NCBI GenBank assembly: GCA_031291095.1
Contig: JARLJR010000101.1
Span: forward strand, 1-38,820
DNA length: 38,820 nucleotides
Direction of reading: 5' to 3'
Source: Legionella sp.
Lineage (GTDB): Bacteria > Pseudomonadota > Gammaproteobacteria > Legionellales > Legionellaceae
The translations under genes were made by a program, and so were the position numbers. This document shows positions 26,649 to 34,293 of this stretch, piece after piece (within the stretch, counting starts at the first letter, position 1; each line of letters begins with the position of its first letter). A model generated the notes under the pieces. The model ran no database searches. It worked only from the letters and a program-made list of their open reading frames with translations, and was not told the DNA's origin.

Positions 26649-27194
26649 ATGCAATATCAATGGATAGATTTAATTCTTATAGTGATGATTGGATTATCTA
26701 CGATAACTGGATTATTTCGTGGGGTAATAAAAGAAGTAATTGCTTTAGGTATTTGGATAGTTGCCATATGGGTGGGATATAATTATTCTCAAAGTTTGAC
26801 CCCCTGGTTATCACAGTTTATAGCAAATCAAACAGCGCGTACCGCCGCAGCGTTTATGATTATTGTTATTGGAGTGATGTTTGCTGGAGCGGTAATTAAT
26901 TTTATTCTAGGTCTTATCCTTCGCCGTTCAGGTTTAAGCAGCATTGATAAAATTTTGGGAGGGTGCTTTGGTTTTGGAAGAGGGGTTTTAATGGTTTCAT
27001 TAGTATTGGCGGTATTAAAAATGACCTCCTTACCTTATCAGCCTTATACCCAAAGCTCAGTGATTTGTAACCAATTACAGCCTGTAGTGAACTGGATTTC
27101 TGGTTATATTCCTATCGTCCTTAATCAGATGAAGTCAATGGATTCGGTTTCAGGGAATATCGGCAATATTATCGATTCCATCCCTCATCCTTAA
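26649..27194 (+). CDS. cvpA: CvpA family membrane protein
   Basis: This is a 181-residue inner-membrane protein with four predicted helices and the CvpA signature (WIDLILIVMIGLSTITGLFRGVIKE, quoted in part: GLFRGVIKEV). CvpA proteins affect colicin V production, envelope stress and cell-surface traits in other bacteria. The mechanism is unknown. GTG 26646 overlaps the SPOR gene stop, but ATG 26649 is the likelier start. In many relatives purF follows cvpA. Here a terminator and the polysaccharide gene set follow instead. Confidence 0.9.
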   Translation: MQYQWIDLILIVMIGLSTITGLFRGVIKEVIALGIWIVAIWVGYNYSQSLTPWLSQFIANQTARTAAAFMIIVIGVMFAGAVINFILGLILRRSGLSSIDKILGGCFGFGRGVLMVSLVLAVLKMTSLPYQPYTQSSVICNQLQPVVNWISGYIPIVLNQMKSMDSVSGNIGNIIDSIPHP

Positions 27195-27225
27195 AAAATC
27201 TAACTTAATCTGAGTAGTTAATATC

Positions 27226-27259
27226 ACCTGGTTGCATGCAACCAGGTTTTCTTTCTTTA
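27226..27259 (+). terminator. Intrinsic terminator after cvpA (palindrome copy 3)
   Basis: A perfect 22-bp palindrome ACCTGG...CCAGGT (27226-27247, centre GCATGC) is followed by TTTCTTTCTTT. It is the same unit as the pair at 7773 and 7848, and it ends the accD-folC-dedD-cvpA operon. Confidence 0.85.
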
Positions 27260-27263
27260 TAAT
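27258..27263 (+). promoter_or_regulatory. Possible -10 of the polysaccharide gene cluster
   Basis: TATAAT at 27258-27263 lies directly at the U-tract of the cvpA terminator, about 70 bases before the glycosyltransferase start. The -35 would fall inside the palindrome and is poor (CATGCA at 17-base spacing). Apart from this the 70-base leader shows only a weak ACTTTC/GAAAGT hairpin. Confidence 0.35.
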
Positions 27264-27331
27264 CCTGATACACTAAGCACTTTCTCGAAAGTAATGAGAT
27301 AGGTACTATTTAACAGGATGAATCTTAATCT

Positions 27332-28951
27332 ATGGCTGGATTAATTAACTTCTTATCTTTTTTAGCATTACTGGGGGTTATCCCGGTCATTACTTTATTC
27401 CTTCAATTTCTCTTAGTGGGTATTCACGGATTAAAAAATCATTATTCACAATGTAAAAATTATACTCCCAGGGTAGCGATTATTATTCCGGTTTGGAATG
27501 AAGAAGATGTGATTGGTTTTAGTATCGATAGCTTAATGAGCCTGAATTATCCCTACGAGTGTTTACGAGTTTATGCCATAGATGATGTTAGCACCGATAA
27601 GACACCACAAATTCTTGCAGCTAAAAGCCAAGAATACCCTAATCATGTTTTTAACGTCCGGCGTCATGAAAAAATCGATTTTGGCAAGGCAGCAGTAGTT
27701 AATCATGGTTTAAAAACTATTCTGAGCGACTCCTGGGCTGAGGCGATTATGATTATTGATGCGGACGTCATGTTCGAAAAAAACACTTTGCTGAGAATGA
27801 CCCGCCATTTTGCTGATCCACATATCAGTGCCGTGACTGCCTATATTAAGGAAGGACAAAACCCTGGTAATATAATAAGCAGGAGTATTGGATTTGAATA
27901 CATAGTTGCCCAGGCTGCGACACGACGTGCACAGAATGTCCTTGGCGTTATGGCATGTTTGGCTGGAGGAGCACAACTGCATACAAGGGCAAATATTGAG
28001 CAGCTGGGAGGTAAAGTTGATACTTCCACTCTGGTTGAAGATACCTACACAACATTTAAAACCCAACTGCATGGGAACAAAGTCCTTTTTGACGGAAATG
28101 CAATCGCGATCGCCGAAGAGCCTGGTGATATAACCAGTTTATGGCGACAACGCTTCCGTTGGGCAGAGGGTAATATACAGATTATTCGAAAGTTTAAAAA
28201 AATATGGTTTCGTCCCAGTACACCTGGCGGACTCGGGGGCATTTTTTTTGGTTTGATTTGGTTTAGTACGGTTTTGATGCCCTTAATCATGATTACTACC
28301 TCTATAGCGCTTAATGTCCTCTATTTTTTAAATACTTCATTATCTTGGCAGTTTTTTCGTATTTTTTCTTTAATCAGTTTTGCTGCTTATTTATTTACTA
28401 CTTTTTATAGTTTTTGTATTGATCCCAAAACAGCCAAACGAGTCTGGTTTGAGGGAATCATGTTTCCAGGATTAATTTCCTTAATTAATATGTTGGTTGC
28501 TGTTTTTCCAAATCATGCGACTTTGCTCATTCATTACTATGGTTCCACAGAATTAATCTACATTTATGACCATTATTTTTTACTTTGGGCCAATAGTTGG
28601 ATTTCTCTATGCATGTTTTTTGCCTGGATTATTTATCACTTGGATAGGGCGGGTGTCTCACAAAAAATTACCAGCCCATTACTTTTATTAGTGGGTTATG
28701 GACCATTGCTTTGCGTTATTACTTTATGTGCCTATCTTGTGCAGTTTTTTCATCGTGAAATGAAATGGAATAAAACCATAAAAACGGGCAAAGTAGAGGT
28801 GAAAAAAAAATCACTAATGGTGGCTTATGATTTTCAAAAGATCTTAGCTGCTGATCAGAAAGAAGAGCGTCGTTTATTTTATTATGAAGTGTTGATGCTT
28901 ATGATTTTAATTACTTTTTGTATTTTACATCGATATTATGGATTATCATGA
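27332..28951 (+). CDS. Processive family-2 glycosyltransferase (polysaccharide synthase, YaiP/PgaC-like)
   Basis: This is an inner-membrane GT2 synthase of the cellulose/PNAG/hyaluronan type that polymerises sugars from a nucleotide donor and passes the chain through its own membrane channel. The catalytic residues of processive enzymes are all present: D84-D85 (IDDVS), D143-x-D145 (IDADV), E236-D237 (VEDTY) and QRFRW at 273-277. The GKAAVVNHGL acceptor loop is also present. One N-terminal membrane segment (about 8-30) and at least five C-terminal ones flank the domain. The length is 539 residues. There is no PilZ domain, so direct c-di-GMP control is not seen. The stop overlaps the next gene by four bases. 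The donor sugar is unknown. UDP-GlcNAc is a guess from the linked deacetylase. Confidence 0.88.
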   Translation: MAGLINFLSFLALLGVIPVITLFLQFLLVGIHGLKNHYSQCKNYTPRVAIIIPVWNEEDVIGFSIDSLMSLNYPYECLRVYAIDDVSTDKTPQILAAKSQEYPNHVFNVRRHEKIDFGKAAVVNHGLKTILSDSWAEAIMIIDADVMFEKNTLLRMTRHFADPHISAVTAYIKEGQNPGNIISRSIGFEYIVAQAATRRAQNVLGVMACLAGGAQLHTRANIEQLGGKVDTSTLVEDTYTTFKTQLHGNKVLFDGNAIAIAEEPGDITSLWRQRFRWAEGNIQIIRKFKKIWFRPSTPGGLGGIFFGLIWFSTVLMPLIMITTSIALNVLYFLNTSLSWQFFRIFSLISFAAYLFTTFYSFCIDPKTAKRVWFEGIMFPGLISLINMLVAVFPNHATLLIHYYGSTELIYIYDHYFLLWANSWISLCMFFAWIIYHLDRAGVSQKITSPLLLLVGYGPLLCVITLCAYLVQFFHREMKWNKTIKTGKVEVKKKSLMVAYDFQKILAADQKEERRLFYYEVLMLMILITFCILHRYYGLS

Positions 28952-31482
28952 ATATGACTTGGTTTAAATACAGTCTAATAATTTTTATGCTTGGCCAAAC
29001 TTGTTTATTAAGGGCGGAAAATGGACCATCAGTGTGTAATGTCAACCAGGGAATTACCTTATTAAATCAAGAAAATCCGCCTTTTCCTCAGATCAAAACG
29101 ATACTCTCAGCTTGTGATAAAAGCATGCCCCGGGATGCTCAGGTTTTACTCTTGCATGGCTTATTAGCCAGAAAAGAAGGCATGAAAAATAATCATTATT
29201 CAGAGGCAATTTCTTGGTTGAAACAAGCTAAAGCAACAGCAGCAAACGCTAATGATATTCCTGCATTAGAATTGGCAGTCACTTATGAATGGGCGAATCA
29301 GCCTGATGATGCGCAACCCCTATATGAGCAGGTTTTAGCGAAAAATCCTAACTCTCGCCCTGCATTGCTTGGTTTGGCACGTACAGCAACAGCAAATAAT
29401 CATCTAGAGAGTGCCCTTAACATTTATAAAAAGCTATTAAGCGTAAATCCCAATGATCTTGATGCTTTAAATGGAATGGGGCGAGTTATGATGGCTTATA
29501 AAACATATGATGAGGCAGCGCTTTATTTTAATCAGGTTTTAACCATGCAGCCAGGCAATGCCGATGCGCAAATTGGCATGAAGCAGGTTAATCTGCTGAA
29601 TGAGCAAGTTGCGAAATTAGACTCTGCCATTGCGCCAATTTTTACTTGTGATCCTGCTCAAGGGTTAAAATTAATTAACCAATCTCCGCCCCAATTATTG
29701 TTAGTACAACAAATCCTCTTAAATTGTGCGCGAGAGAAAAATACCGATGTGCAAGTATTATTGTTGCAGGGACTAAATGAACGCGCACAAAAAAGATATC
29801 CTCAGGCTATAGAATGGTTAAAAAAGGCTAAGGATGCGGCTCCGGTAGATAACCCTGTACCGGCCCTGGAGTTGGCTGTAACTTATGAATGGTCGCATTT
29901 TAATTTAACTGCAAAGAGTATTTATGAGACGCTTTTGGCTACTCATCCTGATTTACGTCCTGCCTTGCTCGGTAAAGCACGTATTGATTTGTCGCAAAAA
30001 AATAGTGCTGATGCCCAACACATTTATACACGCTTACTGCAAAAAAATCCTAAGGACGTAGATGCCTTAAATGGTTTAGCCCGTATTCACATGATGGAAA
30101 AAAATTATATCCAAGCCAAACATTATTTGGATCAGGTCTTGAATCTGGAACCCGGAAATGTCGATGCTAAAATCGGTTTAGAACAACTTAACTTAAGCAA
30201 AGTAGTAAGTCAGCCCTTGCAGCAAAAAACGATCCCTGCAAAGTTATCTCCTTGTAATACGGCAGCAGGACTACTATTGGTCAACGCCAAAAATTCGCGA
30301 GTAAGCGAGATACAGCGAATTCTGAATTATTGTGACCAATTAAAGCATCCTGATGCACAAGTTTATTTATTGCATGGATTACTAGCTCGTTCACAAAAGA
30401 ATTACCCTGAAGCAATACGTTGGCTTCAACGTGCTAAAAATGCTGCACCTAGTAATGATTCCGTACCTGCCCAAGAATTAGCATTAACCTATGAGTGGTC
30501 TTTGCAATTAAAAAAAGCACAAGCTGAATATGAGGAGTTGTTGGCTAAAAACCCCAAATCTCACCCCGCATTATTAGGGACTGCGCGCGTTGAAACAGCA
30601 CAATACCATATCCGTATAGCGAATCTTATTTACAGTCAATTGTTGACCACAAATCCTAAAGATATAGATGCTTTAAATGGCATGGGACGCTTACAAATGA
30701 CTAATAAACAATTCAAACAGTCACGAGCTTATTTTAATAGGGCCTTGCAACTTAGCCCCAAAAATAGCGATTCATTAATGGGGTTAAAGCAACTGAATAA
30801 CTCCACGCGCTATATGGCCAGTTTTAATCAGGGACAATATCGGGTACTCAACAAACAATCAAATAGTAGTGTACTTTATGGGTATAGCGATATTAATGCT
30901 ACGGATAGGATCATTGGTATTGCCACCCATAATAGCCAACAATTAAATTTGGATCTGACTGTTGAGCCAACGATCCTGCCGAATAACAGTATTTTTCTTG
31001 CCTACCAACACCAACTTCCAGGTAAATATGGTTGGGGAGTCAGTTATGATTTTCGACAGCATAATAATTTACCTATAGAGTCACGTGTTGGTGGCACAGG
31101 TAATGTTTTCTTACTTAATTCCTTGCAATGGTTTGGTGGTTTTTGGGCTGGATTTCCTTCGCCATGGAACAACCAGCTTTATTTTTCCGGCCTGACATAC
31201 TATACCTTGCTTCCTTTCAACATCAGCGCAACAGGTTTTTGGGGTAATCAACAAATAGGGGGGCAAAACACTACCTATTCCATTGATTTAAGCAAAGAAT
31301 TTGCAAACTCTGCTTTTTATGATGTTGGCGCATCTTATAATACAACGCAAAAATTTTGGGGTTATCATGGACGCATTATTTTCCCTACGTTTAAACATCA
31401 GGCAATAGAGGGCTCTGTAGAACATTATCAGTTTAATAATATAACCATTTTTTCTGCGGGTTGGCGTATATATTGGGCCTGA
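28948..31482 (+). CDS. Triple-module TPR protein with C-terminal outer-membrane barrel (YaiO-like)
   Basis: This is an 844-residue exported protein. A signal peptide (about 1-22) is followed by three tandem copies of a module of about 200 residues, starting at C30, C234 and C436. Each contains TPR helices and recurring phrases (ALELAVTYEW, RPALLG, DALNGMGR). Every module starts with a cysteine pair exactly 26 residues apart (C30/C56, C234/C260, C436/C462), a likely periplasmic disulfide. Residues from about 630 to the end alternate aromatic and polar residues as a beta-barrel with YaiO-like features, ending GWRIYWA. The ATG overlaps the glycosyltransferase stop (ATGA). The layout resembles TPR-barrel export porins such as PgaA, AlgK/E and BcsC. 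A role in exporting the polymer is inferred. Confidence 0.82.
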   Translation: MNMTWFKYSLIIFMLGQTCLLRAENGPSVCNVNQGITLLNQENPPFPQIKTILSACDKSMPRDAQVLLLHGLLARKEGMKNNHYSEAISWLKQAKATAANANDIPALELAVTYEWANQPDDAQPLYEQVLAKNPNSRPALLGLARTATANNHLESALNIYKKLLSVNPNDLDALNGMGRVMMAYKTYDEAALYFNQVLTMQPGNADAQIGMKQVNLLNEQVAKLDSAIAPIFTCDPAQGLKLINQSPPQLLLVQQILLNCAREKNTDVQVLLLQGLNERAQKRYPQAIEWLKKAKDAAPVDNPVPALELAVTYEWSHFNLTAKSIYETLLATHPDLRPALLGKARIDLSQKNSADAQHIYTRLLQKNPKDVDALNGLARIHMMEKNYIQAKHYLDQVLNLEPGNVDAKIGLEQLNLSKVVSQPLQQKTIPAKLSPCNTAAGLLLVNAKNSRVSEIQRILNYCDQLKHPDAQVYLLHGLLARSQKNYPEAIRWLQRAKNAAPSNDSVPAQELALTYEWSLQLKKAQAEYEELLAKNPKSHPALLGTARVETAQYHIRIANLIYSQLLTTNPKDIDALNGMGRLQMTNKQFKQSRAYFNRALQLSPKNSDSLMGLKQLNNSTRYMASFNQGQYRVLNKQSNSSVLYGYSDINATDRIIGIATHNSQQLNLDLTVEPTILPNNSIFLAYQHQLPGKYGWGVSYDFRQHNNLPIESRVGGTGNVFLLNSLQWFGGFWAGFPSPWNNQLYFSGLTYYTLLPFNISATGFWGNQQIGGQNTTYSIDLSKEFANSAFYDVGASYNTTQKFWGYHGRIIFPTFKHQAIEGSVEHYQFNNITIFSAGWRIYWA

Positions 31483-31539
31483 TGATCTGGGTAATGAGCT
31501 AAACTGAAAGTAGCTTCGTCACGTAGAGAGGAAAAAATA

Positions 31540-32508
31540 ATGAAAATTTTACTAACAGGAGCTGGCGGTGCGGCAGCAGTTAGTGTTTGGAAAAGTCTTA
31601 ATCAAGAGCATGAGATTTACATGGCTGACATTGATCCTTGTGCAGCGGGCTTATATTTAGTTCCTCCAGCACGAAGACTGATTATTCCTCTCGGCAATTC
31701 CCCGCAGTTTCCATCTATATTGCTTCAGGAATGTCAAAAACATCAAATCGAGTTGCTTATTCCTACAGTAGATTGTGAATTGACCCATTTGGCATTACAG
31801 ACAAAACAATTTTCCGAATATGGTATCAAAATGCCTTTGAGTTCAGTGGAGGCATTAGAACGTTGTCGTGACAAATACTCCTTGTTAACTTATTGCCAAA
31901 GTACAGGTCATACGCCTGAGTTTAGTTTGTTTACACCCACGCTTGATTTGTCACTATTACAATTTCCTTGTTTTGCCAAACCACGTCGCGGTGCGGGCTC
32001 TAATGGGGCCATGATCATTAATGGCATCGAGGATCTTAAAATGTTACCTGATGATGGCAGTTATCTGATTCAGGAACTGCTTCCCGGAGATGAGTATTCT
32101 GTTGATGTCTATATTCACAGTACCGGTACTCCAATAGCCGCTGTTCCCCGTTTACGCATGAAAATTGATTCTGGGATTGCAGTTGCAGCACAAACCTGTA
32201 TTCATCCTCAATTATCCATGATGGCTATTGATATTGCTAAAAAGGCAGGAATTACCTATGTAGCTAACGTACAATTTAAAGCCGATGCAACGGGGGAATT
32301 TAAGCTATTAGAAATTAATCCTCGTTTCCCAGGCACTTTGCCATTAACCGCTGCAGCAGGAATTGACATCCCCCGGCTATTAATTGACGATCTGTTAAAT
32401 AAACCTTTTGCTTCACATTTATTACCGTTTAAAGAGTTAATGGTTGTTCGCTATTGGACGGAATGTTTTTTTTCTCCTGATGAATGGAAGGCACTATGTC
32501 CGCCGTAA
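31540..32508 (+). CDS. ATP-grasp domain protein (CPSase-L-chain-like ligase)
   Basis: ATP-grasp enzymes form C-N bonds through an acyl-phosphate, joining a carboxylate to an amine. The 322-residue protein has a Rossmann-like pre-ATP-grasp domain (GAGGAAAVSVWKSL at the start). ATP-binding residues are K112 (RDKYSLL) and K147 in FAKPRRGAGSNG, with IQELLPGDEYSVDVY next. The metal ligands are in LEINPRFPGT (E258, N260). It resembles the CarB-type ATP-grasp proteins often found in polysaccharide loci. The substrate is unknown. A GAGG ribosome site precedes the ATG. It lies between the barrel gene and the deacetylase, so it probably modifies the same product. Confidence 0.82.
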   Translation: MKILLTGAGGAAAVSVWKSLNQEHEIYMADIDPCAAGLYLVPPARRLIIPLGNSPQFPSILLQECQKHQIELLIPTVDCELTHLALQTKQFSEYGIKMPLSSVEALERCRDKYSLLTYCQSTGHTPEFSLFTPTLDLSLLQFPCFAKPRRGAGSNGAMIINGIEDLKMLPDDGSYLIQELLPGDEYSVDVYIHSTGTPIAAVPRLRMKIDSGIAVAAQTCIHPQLSMMAIDIAKKAGITYVANVQFKADATGEFKLLEINPRFPGTLPLTAAAGIDIPRLLIDDLLNKPFASHLLPFKELMVVRYWTECFFSPDEWKALCPP

Positions 32509-32570
32509 AACTATGGTTAGTGCAACATGGAGGAGGTGATGTAAATACCGTGATAATTTATTTAAAAAAA

Positions 32571-32598
32571 CTGACTTATATTTTTTCTCCTCTATACT
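32571..32598 (+). promoter_or_regulatory. Possible internal promoter of the REC-deacetylase gene
   Basis: CTGACT (32571-32576, four of six to TTGACA) and TATACT (32593-32598, five of six) are 16 bases apart, 44 bases before the ATG at 32642. It would allow the last gene to be transcribed separately. The sequence is a moderate match only. Confidence 0.35.
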
Positions 32599-32641
32599 TA
32601 TCTATAAATAGTGCCTAAAATTTTTGACAGTTGGATATATT

Positions 32642-33634
32642 ATGGATAGACCACTTTATAAAATTTTACTCATCGAACCAAACCACAATGTGGCACGTAG
32701 CATTTTAAATTGGCTGCAAGACAAAGCGGAAGTAACTCATGTATTGGATATTGACGACTGCAAAAAGAAAGTAGCTCTTGCAGATTGGGATCTGGTCATT
32801 ACCGACATGAACTCACCTGAAATGGATGATTTGGATATTACCATTATGGTAAAAAATGCAAGTCCTGAAACCTCATTACTTATTGTTACTGAAGACAAAA
32901 AGGTGGATTTTATTATTTCTGCCATGCAAAACCATGCCGATGGCTTATTTTTTAAACCATTACATGAAAATGAATTTGTTTCTAAAGTGATAATGTTAGC
33001 AGACGAGTCGAGAAGCAGACGCTTTAGAGGCAAAAAAATAGTGCTTGCGATAGGAGCTCATCCCGATGATGTCGAATTTGGTTGTGCGGGTACCTTAGCA
33101 AAGCATCGTGCTGACGGAGATTTTCTGAACATTCTCACATTAAGCATGGGTGAGGTAGGAGGGGATTCTTCAATTAGAAAGCAAGAGTCACAGAAAGCCG
33201 CGGAAATTCAAAATGCACAATTATTTATGGGACATTTTATTGATACCGATATCAATCATGCAGCGAGTACTATTGAATTTATTGAAAAAATAGTGAAAGA
33301 AGTACAACCTACACATATTTATACGCATTCATTTCACGACAGCCATCAGGATCATCGCAATACTTATCAAGCAACGATCACTGCATGCAGAAAAATCCCT
33401 AATTTATATTGTTATTTATCTCCATCAGGCACCGTAGATTTTAAACCAAATGTATTTATTAATATTGATAAATTTATTGAGGTTAAATTACTGGTTCTCG
33501 CTGCCTTTTCAAGCCAATCCAGCATTCGCCCATATCTTGAACCGGATTTGATCAAAGCAACAGCAAGATATTGGGGACGTTTTAGTAATTATCATTTGGT
33601 TGAACCAATGGAAGTTATTAAAGGGCATTCATGA
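32642..33634 (+). CDS. Response-regulator receiver domain fused to a PIG-L (LmbE) deacetylase
   Basis: Residues 1-125 form a receiver domain with the phospho-acceptor D55 (VITDMNSP), T83 (IVTED) and K105 (FFKPLH). The first acidic-pair position reads EPN rather than DD, so phosphorylation is likely but not certain. Residues 130-330 form a PIG-L/LmbE metal-dependent N-deacetylase with the complete HPDDVE motif (140-145) and HDSHQDH (232-238). PIG-L enzymes remove acetyl from amino sugars in GPI, mycothiol, bacillithiol and antibiotic pathways. E. coli YaiS, in a YaiO/YaiP setting, is a receiver-free PIG-L protein. I chose ATG 32642 with GGA upstream over TTG 32624. The length is 330 residues. 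It is the last gene of the cluster. Confidence 0.85.
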   Translation: MDRPLYKILLIEPNHNVARSILNWLQDKAEVTHVLDIDDCKKKVALADWDLVITDMNSPEMDDLDITIMVKNASPETSLLIVTEDKKVDFIISAMQNHADGLFFKPLHENEFVSKVIMLADESRSRRFRGKKIVLAIGAHPDDVEFGCAGTLAKHRADGDFLNILTLSMGEVGGDSSIRKQESQKAAEIQNAQLFMGHFIDTDINHAASTIEFIEKIVKEVQPTHIYTHSFHDSHQDHRNTYQATITACRKIPNLYCYLSPSGTVDFKPNVFINIDKFIEVKLLVLAAFSSQSSIRPYLEPDLIKATARYWGRFSNYHLVEPMEVIKGHS

Positions 33635-33651
33635 TTCATACCCGTTTTAAT

Positions 33652-34293
33652 TCATTCAATCTGATACAATCCCTCATTTTTAATGTACTGATAGACTTCC
33701 TGGGGTATTTGAAACTCTACATCCTTTCCATTTTTAATCTCTTTGCGAATCATCGTCGAAGAAATCTCATAATGACCCGCATCAAACATAAAAACAGCAC
33801 CAGACTTACTGTTCAATAAGACTGTTTTATCCTTACATGGATAATCCATTAAGAATTGTTGTATTACCTCAGGGATTTGATGAGGAACAAATTCATTACG
33901 ATGGATTACCACAATATTCGCTAAAGTAATAAGTTTTTCCCATTGATACCATTTAGGCAGTGAAATAAACGCATCGTAACCAATAATTAACGTAATTGAC
34001 GCGTCTGGATATTCATTTCTAAAGCTTTGTAGCGTCTCAACCATATAAGAGGGGGTGTTGCGTTCGATTTCGCGTAAATCCAATTTAAAATGAGGGTAGG
34101 ACTTTATGGCTAATTCGATCATTTTGATGCGTTGATCATTACTGGCAAAGGCGGCTGGCTTTATTGTTGGAACTTTGCATGGTAAAAAAAAATAAGTATC
34201 AAATTTAAAAGAGGATTGAATGTTTAAACTTGTTTGCAAATGCCCATTATGAATCGGGTCAAAGGTGCCGCCAAAAATTGCTATATGCTCCAT
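33652..34293 (-). CDS. nadD: Nicotinate-nucleotide adenylyltransferase NadD
   Basis: NadD adenylates nicotinate mononucleotide to deamido-NAD in NAD synthesis. The nucleotidyl-transferase motif GGTFDPIHNGH is at 8-18 and the C-terminal ISSTMIR motif at 177-183. The length is 213 residues. It overlaps the end of holA by 13 bases. It is the last gene of leuS-lptE-holA-nadD and is convergent with the deacetylase gene, with only 17 bases between stops and no hairpin seen there. The two transcripts may therefore overlap. Confidence 0.95.
   Translation of the reverse strand: MEHIAIFGGTFDPIHNGHLQTSLNIQSSFKFDTYFFLPCKVPTIKPAAFASNDQRIKMIELAIKSYPHFKLDLREIERNTPSYMVETLQSFRNEYPDASITLIIGYDAFISLPKWYQWEKLITLANIVVIHRNEFVPHQIPEVIQQFLMDYPCKDKTVLLNSKSGAVFMFDAGHYEISSTMIRKEIKNGKDVEFQIPQEVYQYIKNEGLYQIE

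Noticed and set aside
27318-27344. Eight-codon upstream reading frame overlapping the GT2 start
   Set aside because: The ATG at 27318 has no separate ribosome site, and the frame (MNLNLWLD) shows no attenuator-like codon bias.
32496-32618. 40-residue open frame overlapping the end of the ATP-grasp gene
   Set aside because: It has no good ribosome site, overlaps 13 bases of a clear gene, and has no recognisable features.
27332-33634. Standard PNAG (pgaABCD) or cellulose (bcs) operon
   Set aside because: The deacetylase is PIG-L, not CE4. There is no PgaD, no PilZ domain, no BcsB/BcsZ, and the ATP-grasp gene has no place in those operons.
33631-33819. Plus-strand open frame after the deacetylase gene
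   Set aside because: It lies fully antisense to the conserved C-terminus of nadD.
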